From Maricaulis sp. (GTDB lineage Bacteria; Pseudomonadota; Alphaproteobacteria; Caulobacterales; Maricaulaceae), in NCBI RefSeq assembly GCF_030149235.1, contig NZ_JASBRW010000024.1:1-64000 (forward strand): a DNA stretch of 64,000 nt, read 5' to 3'. Below are positions 36,768-44,131 of the stretch, one piece after another. Below the pieces are notes generated by a model that saw only the letters and a program-made list of their open reading frames with translations, was not told where the DNA came from and did no database searches. The translations under genes and the position numbers were made by a program. Position 1 is the stretch's first letter. Every line of letters begins with the position of its first letter.

Positions 36768-37670
36768 CTAGAAATAGGTTCCGCAATAGGTCACGACCTC
36801 ACCACCGGTTCCGATCTTGAACCGCGCCAGGCCGGCGCCCTGGGTGGTGTTGACCCCGCCGAGATCAAACTGAACAACACCACGGTTTTTGAGTTCGTCG
36901 AGCGCCTGCCAGAGCAGGAGGTTATGTGCGCCCAGCTTGCGGCCGGTCTCGCTGTTCCAGCCGATATGATAGGTCGCCGAACAGCCATGGATCAGAAACA
37001 TCATGGCGGCGATTTTCTCGCGGCCCTGGTCAGCACGCAGGATCAGGAGGCTGTCGCGGTCACCGGTCGCGGTCTGGAAAGCAGGCACAAGGGCAGCCGG
37101 CGTCGCCTTGTAGCCGCGCTCCTCGCGCTGACCTTCCTCGGTCTGCAACAGCCAGCGGTATTGCGCCAGCTTGACACTGTTCTGCGCCGATTTCAGCCCG
37201 GATTTTTCCGCCGCATTGAGACGGTTGCGCCATTTGCCATCGAAGCCGGCCCTCAAGGTGGTCAGGTCCTGGTTCAGATCGAGCAGCACAGTCGAATAAC
37301 CCGTCATCACCCGGGACAGCCCGGCTGGCGGGACAACATCATCCGGCGTCATCAGGGTGACACGGGGCCAGGACAGCCCCAGCGACCGCTTGATGAGTCT
37401 GATTACCTGGCCCTTTTGCCCGGCATCAAGCTCGCGCAACCAGACCGGTCCGCGCGTGCACACCGCCAGAGTCAGAAGGCCGGCGAATTTGCGCACGGTG
37501 ATTTGCGCCAGTGCCAATCGGCCCTGGTCATCCTCAATCGAGACCCGGCGCACATCCGCCCCCAGTTCGACCAGGGCTTCACCGTAATTCCAGTCCTGCT
37601 GCAAGGCCGCCGGATGACGCCTCAGCTCGGCATCCCAGGTCGCGCGATCAATATCGAAGGAGAGACGCAT
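36768..37670 (-). CDS. FemAB-like / GNAT-fold acyltransferase
   Basis: The protein resembles FemAB-type peptidyltransferases: WDAELRRHPAALQQDWNYGEAL near the start, then two GNAT-like halves, including RWLLQTEEGQREERGYKATPAALVPAF and FLIHGCSATYHIGWNSETGRKLGAHNLLLWQALDELKNRGVVQFDLGGVN. That end is the conserved acceptor-site portion. The reaction may be transfer of an amino-acyl or acyl group to a cell-wall or capsule acceptor. The GTG at 37784 of the ORF track would add 38 residues overlapping a plus-strand small ORF; 37670 is preferred. Confidence 0.7.
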   Translation of the reverse strand: MRLSFDIDRATWDAELRRHPAALQQDWNYGEALVELGADVRRVSIEDDQGRLALAQITVRKFAGLLTLAVCTRGPVWLRELDAGQKGQVIRLIKRSLGLSWPRVTLMTPDDVVPPAGLSRVMTGYSTVLLDLNQDLTTLRAGFDGKWRNRLNAAEKSGLKSAQNSVKLAQYRWLLQTEEGQREERGYKATPAALVPAFQTATGDRDSLLILRADQGREKIAAMMFLIHGCSATYHIGWNSETGRKLGAHNLLLWQALDELKNRGVVQFDLGGVNTTQGAGLARFKIGTGGEVVTYCGTYF

Positions 37671-37775
37671 TTCGCCCCGCAGGCTCGAATCAGCTTTGAT
37701 ATCCACTATCCACGAGCCTGCCGGGAGCACAATCGCATGCTGTCCCTTCCCTTCGGCCGCAAGGCGGAAACCGTC

Positions 37776-37931
37776 ATGGGTCACAAGATCACCGAGCCAC
37801 GCCTCACCTTGATGGCGATCTGGCTGGTGTTTCTTTATGTCGGCCTGCCGCTGCTCGTCGTGACCGGGCTGATGGATCTGGCCATGCAGCTCTTTTTCGG
37901 CGTTTGTACCGGGGTTTGGTGTCTGGCCTGA
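37776..37931 (+). CDS. 51-residue membrane protein
   Basis: It is hidden in the 3' end of a long shadow ORF in the track. ATG at 37776 has GGCGGAAA upstream. The product MGHKITEPRLTLMAIWLVFLYVGLPLLVVTGLMDLAMQLFFGV has two hydrophobic segments. It lies divergent from the FemAB-like gene (if that starts at 37670) and converges with the SDR gene, 4 nt from its stop. Function unknown. Confidence 0.5.
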   Translation: MGHKITEPRLTLMAIWLVFLYVGLPLLVVTGLMDLAMQLFFGVCTGVWCLA

Positions 37932-37935
37932 CAGG

Positions 37936-39003
37936 TCAGCTCTTGGGCTTGACCCGTCCGTTGTCGACCAGGTGCTGGAAGAAATCGATCATCGTCTCTT
38001 CCAGCGGCCGGTAGCTGACACCCAGTTCGCGCACACTCTTGGAATGATCGGCAATAAAATCGATGCCGACATTGCGGCTCACCGTCTTGCGGGTCAGACC
38101 CGGATTGAGCATCGGCCCGACCAGCCAGACGAGGAATTTCGGCAGAATGGATTTCCCGAATCCGAAACGGTCACCGAGATGCTCGCGCAGTATCTTCGAC
38201 ATTTCCGGGAAGCCGCTGTTATGGCCGGAGAGGATGTGCCGTCCGTTGGCCGACGGGGTGAAGCCGGCCAGCACATGGGCCGCGGCCACATCACGAACAT
38301 CAACCACACCGATACGGAAGTCCGGTACACCGGCCGCCATGGTGCCATCACCGAACTGGACAATGGTGGAATAGCTTTCCCCGGTGAGGTTGGGATTGAT
38401 CCCCGGTCCGAGAATGAAGGACGGGTTGATGGTGACCAGATCCCAGCGCGCCTGTGCCTCGGCGATCTCCCAGGCCTTTTTCTCGGCCAGCGTCTTGGAC
38501 AGGGAATAGGGATTATGCTTGAGCGAAGAGGAGGTGTTCCAGACCGCCTCCGTCAGCTTCTTCTCCGGCATGGAGGCGATATCGGCATTGTCGCCATAGA
38601 TCGCGGCACAGCTGGATGTCAGCACAATGCGTTTGACACTGTCGGTCTCATTGGCACTGGTCAGCACATTGGCCGTGCCATCGACAGCCGGGTCGACCAG
38701 GTCCTTCTGCGGATCAGCCACCGCGAGGGTGAAGGGCGAAGCGGTGTGGATGACGAGCTCGCAGCCCGCCATGCCCTCGGCATAGGAGCCCGGCGTGGTC
38801 AGATCAGCCTTGAAATAATGGATTGAGCCGGGCGAGGCGTCTGCAATGGCGTCGAGATATTGCAGCTTGTCCGTCTTGGCCGGGTCCCGCACAGCGGCGT
38901 GGACCGTGTGTCCCTTGTCCAGCAATTGCTGGATGATGACACCGGCCAGATAGCCGGTCGCACCGGTCACGAGGATCGGTGCGTCGGAATTAATCTCGGT
39001 CAT
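37936..39003 (-). CDS. Extended SDR, dihydroflavonol-4-reductase-like
   Basis: This 355-aa NAD(P)-dependent reductase/epimerase has VTGATGYLAGVIIQQLL (GxxGxxG), VIHTASPF, the TSSCAAIYG strand with catalytic Ser, and YSLSKTLAEKKAWE with the YxxxK pair. NPSFILGPG follows, typical of the flavonol/cinnamoyl reductase-like and 3beta-HSD-like families. The bacterial substrate is unknown. Confidence 0.85.
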   Translation of the reverse strand: MTEINSDAPILVTGATGYLAGVIIQQLLDKGHTVHAAVRDPAKTDKLQYLDAIADASPGSIHYFKADLTTPGSYAEGMAGCELVIHTASPFTLAVADPQKDLVDPAVDGTANVLTSANETDSVKRIVLTSSCAAIYGDNADIASMPEKKLTEAVWNTSSSLKHNPYSLSKTLAEKKAWEIAEAQARWDLVTINPSFILGPGINPNLTGESYSTIVQFGDGTMAAGVPDFRIGVVDVRDVAAAHVLAGFTPSANGRHILSGHNSGFPEMSKILREHLGDRFGFGKSILPKFLVWLVGPMLNPGLTRKTVSRNVGIDFIADHSKSVRELGVSYRPLEETMIDFFQHLVDNGRVKPKS

Positions 39004-39114
39004 GAAAAGCGCTCGCGGCTAGAAGAGGTCGGCGCCCAGTCTAGCCCGCTTCGCGCATTAGGCGAGAGGCTCGCTGGCCGCACCCCGCAAAGCCTGCCTC
39101 GCCAATCCCGGCAA

Positions 39115-39459
39115 TCAGTCCTGCAAGGTGAAATTCAGCCGTGTCTGGTGACCGGTCGTCGTCGTTGCGGCCTCGGCGAAACGCCAGGAGCTCACCGCAC
39201 GAATGGCCGCACGATCGAACACACCGGCCGGCTCGGCTTCGGCGACAGTCGGCTCAACCACATCGCCGCTCTCGTCGATGTCATAGGCAATCACAACATA
39301 GCCTTCGATACCGCGGCGCTCCGCACTACGCGGATAGTCCGGCGCCGACACACGCACCGGCTCACGCTGATCTTGCATCGCCAGCACCGGCGCACCAGCC
39401 AGGCCCGACAGCATCAGACCGCTCAAGGCAAAGGCTTTGACCCAGGAATTCATCTTCAT
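39115..39459 (-). CDS. TonB C-terminal-domain periplasmic protein
   Basis: This 114-aa protein starts at ATG 39459 (ACGGGAGGATG upstream) with a signal peptide ending VLA. The rest is one TonB C-terminal-like domain: PDYPRSAERRGIEGYVVIAYDIDESGDVVEPTVAEAEPAGVFDRAAIRAVSSWRF. It lacks the membrane anchor and proline stalk of true TonB, so it is free in the periplasm and cannot by itself transduce energy. Such stand-alone domains are common in this group. Confidence 0.75.
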   Translation of the reverse strand: MKMNSWVKAFALSGLMLSGLAGAPVLAMQDQREPVRVSAPDYPRSAERRGIEGYVVIAYDIDESGDVVEPTVAEAEPAGVFDRAAIRAVSSWRFAEAATTTTGHQTRLNFTLQD

Positions 39460-39553
39460 CGCGCATCCTCCCGTTTTTCTTGTTGAGGCGCTTTTTACTT
39501 GGCCCACCGCCCCCGTTTCCCGGAGGTCGTGTTGTTTTCAGTATTGGGATATT

Positions 39554-39583
39554 ACCGAAACGGAATTGATGTCCGGTTTAGGT
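39554..39583. promoter_or_regulatory. Imperfect dyad upstream of the TonB-like gene
   Basis: ACCGAAACGG and CCGGTTTAGGT match as an inverted repeat with one mismatch and one extra base, about 9 bp apart, in an AT-rich gap between the three-small-ORF unit and the TonB-like gene. It may be an operator; no regulator is assigned. Confidence 0.3.
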
Positions 39584-39642
39584 GATAGGAACAATTTTAC
39601 GTAATCGGCTAGAGCGTTGATTTGATGTTGAAAAAAGACCTT

Positions 39643-39846
39643 TTACCGCTCGCCCCACCCGGACTTTGGACTTGCTGTCCACCACCGGGCCACAGCCCCG
39701 GCCGCGAGAACCAGGACGACCGCCCCGTCTGCGACTTGATTGCCGCTCGCGGTCATCATCGCACTCTCTGTGAGCCCATCAATGAGTGTGTAGACACCGG
39801 CAATTGACAGGATGAGAGCAATCCAGCCCCAAACAGATTTGGACAT
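39643..39846 (-). CDS. 67-residue two-helix membrane protein (third of three)
   Basis: ATG at 39846 follows CAGGAGGACGA and overlaps the stop of the upstream ORF (TAATG). The product MSKSVWGWIALILSIAGVYTLIDGLTESAMM...VLVLAAGAVARWWTAS has two hydrophobic helices. The track starts it at 39933, which is inside the preceding small gene. Function unknown. Confidence 0.6.
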   Translation of the reverse strand: MSKSVWGWIALILSIAGVYTLIDGLTESAMMTASGNQVADGAVVLVLAAGAVARWWTASPKSGWGER

Positions 39847-39959
39847 TATTCGTCCTCCTGATCCGTCTTCTTGCGACTGAAGCCGATTCCACCGCCTGCG
39901 ACGAGAATGACGAAGAGAACGACCGCCCACCAAAAATCATTCCAGAGTTCTGCTAGCAC
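39846..39959 (-). CDS. 37-residue membrane protein (second of three)
   Basis: Too short for the track. GTG at 39959 has a good GGAGG just upstream. The product reads VLAELWNDFWWAVVLFVILVAGGGIGFSRKK and ends in DQEDE: one hydrophobic helix and a charged tail. The stop TAA shares its last A with the next ATG, coupling the two. The preceding ORF stop is 12 nt away. Function unknown. Confidence 0.55.
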   Translation of the reverse strand: MLAELWNDFWWAVVLFVILVAGGGIGFSRKKTDQEDE

Positions 39960-39971
39960 AATAACCTCCAG

Positions 39972-40094
39972 TTATCCGGACACCACGGCGTAAAGGAAAA
40001 CGCCGACGATGAAGGCAAAAATACCGAGCGCGCTCAGCTGCACAGCGCGCGACTTGAAAAGGTCTTGAAACTCATTCTGCATGCTCAAATCCAT
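39972..40094 (-). CDS. 40-residue membrane protein (first of three)
   Basis: Not in the track. ATG at 40094, or ATG at 40082 (36 aa). The product MQNEFQDLFKSRAVQLSALGIFAFIVGVFLYAVVSG has a polar N-terminal helix and one hydrophobic helix. Neither start has a strong Shine-Dalgarno. The TAA is followed directly by the ribosome site of the next small ORF. Function unknown. Confidence 0.45.
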   Translation of the reverse strand: MDLSMQNEFQDLFKSRAVQLSALGIFAFIVGVFLYAVVSG

Positions 40095-40111
40095 ATTGGA
40101 GAGAAAAGACC

Positions 40112-40140
40112 GCCGGCACCTTGAAGCTCTATGCGCCGGC
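40112..40140 (-). terminator. Weak terminator-like hairpin
   Basis: GCCGGC repeats as its own complement 17 nt apart and is followed on the minus strand by GGTCTTTTC. It lies between the TraB gene and the three small ORFs and could attenuate read-through. Confidence 0.35.
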
Positions 40141-40158
40141 AATCAGGCCCGCGATTGA

Positions 40159-41121
40159 TTACTGGATACGCTCGACGCTGATGCCACGCTCGACCAGCAT
40201 GTCGATCACGCTGTCCTTGCCGACCAAATGACCCGCACCGACAGCGATAAAGGCGTCCTGGTCTTCCGCCAGGAAGATTTCGATCTGGTCCACCCAGTTT
40301 CGATTACGGCCAGCGAAAACCGCCTCGAACATTCCCGGCGCTGTCGTCCGGGCCTCGGCGACCAGGACATCGTCAAGTCGCTGGACATTGCCGGTACGCC
40401 AGGCCTCAACGCCATTCTGGATCATCTCATCCATGGCAATGATGTCCTCGAGTCCGAGGTCGAAGCTGGCGAGCAATTCCGCCTCATCCAGACCGGCCAG
40501 GGTTTCCAGCTGGAACGTAGCCGTCTCCAGATAGCCCAAAGTGTCACCCTCTTCTGCGGCCTGGGCCAGAACGCTGGTCTCGACCCCGGAAGCCGGATCA
40601 AACCCGGCCTGGGAATAGGCAATCTGCGCCAAGCTCAGCGACGCCAACCAGGGACGCATCTGTTCCAGCGCGGCCAGCGGTACACCGTAGTGGGCCAGGG
40701 CGGTTTCAAAACGCGCGGCACGCTCTTCACCCAGGGTATCGCTCAAAGTGACACCGGCCTGGTTAAGTCCCAGCTGCGGGATCAGAGCCTGGATTTGCGC
40801 CTGCGCTTGCGGGCTCTGAACATCCGCCTCGACAATCGTCCGCGGTGAGGCCGCCATCGCCTCTGCATAGGCGTCCGAGTGCCACTGCACCGCCGAAGGA
40901 AGCAGGTGGAAGGTGCCGTAGAGATACAGCGTCGTATTCTCATCGGTGACCTTGTACATGGCCGGCGCGTCAATCGCTGGAGACGGGTCGGCCTGCACAT
41001 CCTCGGCGAGGGCCGCCGTCGAGCCCATCAACCCAGCTATCAGGGCGACACAGGTCGCGCAGCCAGATTTTGTCCGGGTGTTGTCATGCCTGTCAAAAGC
41101 GTTCGGGAGGTTGAATTTCAT
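40159..41121 (-). CDS. TraB/GumN-family protein
   Basis: This 320-aa exported protein has a signal (about 20-40, ending ALA), then the family pattern: LYLYGTFHLLPSAVQWHSDAYAEAMAASPRTIVEADVQS at the start and ILAEDQ...AFIAVGAGHLVGKDSVIDMLVERGISVERI at the end. The GTFHLLP and GAGHL motifs carry the conserved residues of this possible metalloprotease-like fold. ATG at 41121 has AAAGGG upstream; the track start is a TTG. Three tiny membrane genes follow downstream. Confidence 0.8.
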   Translation of the reverse strand: MKFNLPNAFDRHDNTRTKSGCATCVALIAGLMGSTAALAEDVQADPSPAIDAPAMYKVTDENTTLYLYGTFHLLPSAVQWHSDAYAEAMAASPRTIVEADVQSPQAQAQIQALIPQLGLNQAGVTLSDTLGEERAARFETALAHYGVPLAALEQMRPWLASLSLAQIAYSQAGFDPASGVETSVLAQAAEEGDTLGYLETATFQLETLAGLDEAELLASFDLGLEDIIAMDEMIQNGVEAWRTGNVQRLDDVLVAEARTTAPGMFEAVFAGRNRNWVDQIEIFLAEDQDAFIAVGAGHLVGKDSVIDMLVERGISVERIQ

Positions 41122-41171
41122 GGGATTTGCCCTTTCCAAAACCGTACGATATGTTGTTTTTGTTACTTGGT

Positions 41172-41191
41172 ATGTTGTACATGTATAACAT
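41172..41191. promoter_or_regulatory. 20-bp palindrome, likely operator
   Basis: ATGTTGTACATGTATAACAT is an inverted repeat with one mismatched pair around a perfect TACATGTA core. It lies in the 109-bp gap between the divergent TraB gene and the membrane/XRE pair, 40 bp before the latter's start. A binding site for the XRE protein encoded next (or another dimeric repressor) is the simplest reading. Confidence 0.55.
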
Positions 41192-41230
41192 TCTGGTGAT
41201 TAGGTCAACACATTCTGTGGAGGATTGAAC

Positions 41231-41722
41231 ATGCCCCCCATTGCCCTTTGGTTTGCACGGCTCGTCGCCCCCCTCTGCATGACGATCCATGCGGCAGGAA
41301 TTATCCTCTGGGGCATTCATGGCGGCGGCCCCGACAGTGCGGGGGTCCAGCTGATGGTATTTTCCTGGGTCGTAGTACTCGCCTATTCCTGCATACGGTG
41401 GCTGCAGGGTGACTACATCCAGCGCGCCCTCAATCTGAAACCCTGGATCAAGCAGACTGACGCAGCTGTTCTGGAACAGGCGCGGATTGCTGCGACAAGA
41501 ACCGCCTTCAGCCTGCTGGTCCTGATCGGCATGCTGATCGGCGTTACCATCGAAGGCCTGGTTCTCGGGGATGAGCTTGCTCCGGAAGACGCGCTCAAGA
41601 CCGCGCGTTTCATGTTCGTCAGCCTGTCCTTTATCGGCCTGACCGGCGCTGCCCTTCCGACCGCACTCATGGCCTGGTCGATCCCGCCCCTCGGCGAAGA
41701 TGAAGATGATCATGGGAACTAA
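41231..41722 (+). CDS. Four-helix membrane protein paired with an XRE regulator
   Basis: The 163-aa protein has about four predicted transmembrane helices (8-28, 38-58, 92-113, 128-152) and acidic ends. GGAGG precedes the ATG; the track start is a TTG 2 codons earlier. The next gene overlaps its 3' end. Small membrane protein plus XRE regulator pairs like this are widespread, with the regulator setting expression. Function unknown. Confidence 0.65.
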   Translation: MPPIALWFARLVAPLCMTIHAAGIILWGIHGGGPDSAGVQLMVFSWVVVLAYSCIRWLQGDYIQRALNLKPWIKQTDAAVLEQARIAATRTAFSLLVLIGMLIGVTIEGLVLGDELAPEDALKTARFMFVSLSFIGLTGAALPTALMAWSIPPLGEDEDDHGN

Positions 41723-41954
41723 AGTCCATAACCGCATCGCCGTCCTGCGCACCGAACGCGGCCTGTCACGCAAAGAGCTGGCCGAAGCTGTGGGGGTCAA
41801 TTTCCAGACCATCGGCTATCTGGAGCGTGGCAATTACAACGCCTCGCTCGAACTGGCGCTGACCCTGTCGGAGTTCTTCGGCCTGCCAGTCGAGATGATC
41901 TTCTCGCTCAAGCCATTCAAACCCTTGTCGGAGGAACTATCCGCCAAGCGCTAA
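41700..41954 (+). CDS. XRE/Cro-CI family regulator (compact)
   Basis: The 84-aa protein contains essentially one helix-turn-helix domain: VHNRIAVLRTERGLSRKELAEAVGVNFQTIGYLERGNYNASLELALTLSEFFGLPVEMIFSLKPF, the YozG/HipB-like short form. Starts at 41700, 41706 or 41712 are possible; all overlap the membrane gene, so the two are coupled. Probable dimeric repressor of its own operon via the palindrome at 41172. Confidence 0.8.
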   Translation: MKMIMGTKVHNRIAVLRTERGLSRKELAEAVGVNFQTIGYLERGNYNASLELALTLSEFFGLPVEMIFSLKPFKPLSEELSAKR

Positions 41955-42055
41955 TACCCGCCGAGCGGTGCGCCGGCCGTTCAGGGCGATTGCTGGAGGG
42001 ATGGGCGAGGCGAATTGTCGTAAGATCGATCCCGGCACTCAACGGGACAGGGAAA

Positions 42056-42132
42056 TGGCGCACCTCGGCGGAGGCACGTCGAACCCATCGGGTTCGCAAG
42101 CGCGACCGCGCGTCGGCCGGCCAGGTCGCCCC
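42056..42132 (-). repeat. tRNA-like relic (distal copy)
   Basis: The sequence starts TGGCGCACCT exactly like the 3' end of tRNA-Arg at 42299 (minus strand GGTGCG-CCA). Within it the minus strand shows GGGTTCGAC like a T-loop. The remainder does not fold as a tRNA. The spacing of 120 bp to the next copy equals one tRNA plus about 43 bp, so it is best read as a decayed tandem tRNA or a 3'-end duplicate left by an integrated element. Part of the gene-free gap 41955-42298. Confidence 0.45.
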
Positions 42133-42175
42133 ATCGGAGCGGTTCGCGGGGCGAACAAACGTGAGATCAAGAAAG

Positions 42176-42252
42176 TGGCGCACCTTGCGGGATTAGGTTC
42201 GAACTCTTCAGCCTTGAGCGCGTTCCATGTGAGCATCGACCCCAACGCCGAC
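42176..42252 (-). repeat. tRNA-like relic (proximal copy)
   Basis: It begins TGGCGCACCT with minus-strand AGGTGCGCCA and a T-loop-like GTTCGAAC 15 nt away, as in the intact tRNA-Arg 123 bp to the right. No cloverleaf can be completed. With the copy at 42056 it forms a regular series. A short G/C dyad (GTTCGCGGGGCGAAC) lies between the two relics. Confidence 0.45.
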
Positions 42253-42298
42253 AGCGGCATCAGGCTCGGGTCGAGCGGAGCGGGAACAATGGAAAGGA

Positions 42299-42375
42299 TG
42301 GCGCACCTATCAGGATTCGAACCTGAGACCTCTGCCTTCGGAGGGCAGCGCTCTATCCAGCTGAGCTATAGGTGC
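42299..42375 (-). tRNA. tRNA-Arg (CCG anticodon)
   Basis: On the minus strand GCACCTA pairs with TAGGTGC. D-arm TAGCTCAGCTGGATAGAGC, anticodon loop CTCCGAA (anticodon CCG, reads CGG), T-arm AGGTTCGAATCCT, discriminator G and encoded CCA are all present. Two decayed copies follow downstream. Confidence 0.95.
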
Positions 42376-42539
42376 GTTGAACGAGGACTGTTACCTGATG
42401 CGGGGGGCGGGTGCAATCGCGGCGGGCGGCGGTTTTGCCGCTGTGGCGCAGCTCAGCCGCGTCCGGTGCTGGACGGCGGCGGGGCGGGTTTGCCAAGGTG
42501 CGGTCCAGTTTGGCCCTCCCCCAGATCGCCGGAGTTCTC

Positions 42540-43628
42540 ATGACCGATCCCTTCTCCCCGCTCTCCCTGGCCCATGGGCCGGACTGGTCCAACCGCTTCA
42601 TGCTGGCGCCGCTGACCAATCTGCAAAGCCACAAGGACGGCACGCTCTCCGATGATGAGTTCACCTGGCTGACCAAGCGTGCCGAGGGCGGGTTCGGGGC
42701 GGTGTCGACCTGTGCCAGCCATGTGCGCGAGCGCGGTATCGGCTTTCCCGGCCAGCTCGGCATCTGGGGTGATCACCATCTCGAGGGCCTGACCCGTCTG
42801 GCCTCGGCCCTCAATGCGGCCGGTGCTCACTCCATCGTGCAATTACACCATGCCGGTATGCGCACCCCGGCCGAATTCATCGACGGTCCGCCGGAATGCC
42901 CCTCGGATAATGAGAAACACGGCGCCAAGGGGCTGAGCACGGACGAGGTCGAGGCGCTCAAGGATGATTTCGTCGCTGCCGCCAAACGGGCCGAGCAAGC
43001 CGGCTTCCATGGCGTCGAGCTGCACGGCGCGCATGGCTATATCTTGGGCCAATTCATCAGCCCGATGATTAATCAGCGCGACGATAAATATGGCGGTTCG
43101 CTGAAAAACCGCAGCCGCATTCTGTTCGACCTGATCGAGCGCGTGCGGGCTGAATGCGGTCCGGATTTCAGCCTCGGTGTGCGCCTGTCACCGGAACGTT
43201 TCGGCATGCAACTGGGCGAGATCCTCGAGATCGTCGAGCGCCTGTTTGCCGGCCAGGCCATTGATTATCTCGACCTGTCGCTCTGGGACACTTTCAAGAC
43301 ACCCGAGGAAGAGGGTTTCAAGGACAAGCCCCTGCTCAAGCACTTCACGGCGCTTGATCGCGGCCAGGTCCGCCTCGGCGCGGCCGGAAAGATCTCGACG
43401 GCCGCGGATGTATGCCGGGCGCTGGATGGAGGGCTCGACTTCGTGGTGCTGGGCCGCAGCGGCATCCTGCACCATGACTTCCCGCGCCAGATGCAGGCCG
43501 ATGCCGGTTTCGAGCCGGCGGCGCTGCCGGTCAGCCGGGAACATCTCAAGGCGGAAGGCCTGGGCCCGGCCTTTATCGACTATATGGCGAGCTGGGAGGG
43601 TTTTGTCGCCAGCGAGGAGACGGCCTAG
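42540..43628 (+). CDS. NADH:flavin oxidoreductase (old yellow enzyme family)
   Basis: This 362-aa FMN-binding TIM barrel has the N-terminal NRFMLAPLTNLQSHKDGTLSDDEFTWLTKRAEGGFGAVSTC, the substrate pair in IVQLHHAGM, the conserved GVELHGAHGYILGQFISPMINQRDDKYGGSLKNRSRI and the FMN phosphate site LDFVVLGRSGILHHDFP. Such enzymes reduce enoates, nitro compounds or quinones. ATG at 42540 follows CCGGAG; the track start at 42411 overlaps only GC-rich spacer. Its stop overlaps the convergent gene in CTAG. Confidence 0.9.
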   Translation: MTDPFSPLSLAHGPDWSNRFMLAPLTNLQSHKDGTLSDDEFTWLTKRAEGGFGAVSTCASHVRERGIGFPGQLGIWGDHHLEGLTRLASALNAAGAHSIVQLHHAGMRTPAEFIDGPPECPSDNEKHGAKGLSTDEVEALKDDFVAAAKRAEQAGFHGVELHGAHGYILGQFISPMINQRDDKYGGSLKNRSRILFDLIERVRAECGPDFSLGVRLSPERFGMQLGEILEIVERLFAGQAIDYLDLSLWDTFKTPEEEGFKDKPLLKHFTALDRGQVRLGAAGKISTAADVCRALDGGLDFVVLGRSGILHHDFPRQMQADAGFEPAALPVSREHLKAEGLGPAFIDYMASWEGFVASEETA

Positions 43629-43999
43629 TATAGCCCGTCCGCATCACCGTCGCCGTCCACATCGCCGGAACCGCGGCGGCCACCCAGACTGTCCGGATCG
43701 GGGTCGTCATCGCGGCGGCGTTTGCCGCCCTGTTTGGCGCCATAGCCGGTCAGCCCCATACCCCAGTCCTTGTCAAAACCTTCGACACCGCGATTGCGGA
43801 AGCGCACTTTCGGACCCGGCCGCATCAGCCAGGCGTAGACAATAACGGAGAAGACAGCGCTAACGGCGATCAGGGTGAAGGCAAAGCCGGCACCCGCAGC
43901 GCCTTGCGGCTGGGCGTAGATGCCGAAGAACCAGGTCAGCGCGAGAAAGATCGGCACCGCCACGGCGAGTGCGAAAAAGCGTCGAATTGCCATCATCAT
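43625..43999 (-). CDS. Two-helix membrane protein with acidic EF-hand-like tail
   Basis: ATG at 43999 has GGGAGGACAG upstream. Residues about 5-30 and 38-62 are hydrophobic helices. The soluble C-terminus contains GYGAKQGGKRRRDDDPDPDSLGG and ends in GDVDGDGDADGLY. The DxDGDGDxDG run matches a calcium-binding loop of the dockerin/thrombospondin type 3 sort. No known family; a structural or Ca-responsive role is only a guess. Confidence 0.6.
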   Translation of the reverse strand: MMMAIRRFFALAVAVPIFLALTWFFGIYAQPQGAAGAGFAFTLIAVSAVFSVIVYAWLMRPGPKVRFRNRGVEGFDKDWGMGLTGYGAKQGGKRRRDDDPDPDSLGGRRGSGDVDGDGDADGLY

Positions 44000-44131
44000 G
44001 ATCTGTCCTCCCAGCTTGCATCTTGCCCTTTCAGGGCAGGGCGAGACTGGCGTCAAACTGTGCCGGAAATCGGGCAAGGATTACGGGATTGGGCTCCTGG
44101 CTGTCCCACTTTCACCCGAGCCGGAAAACCG

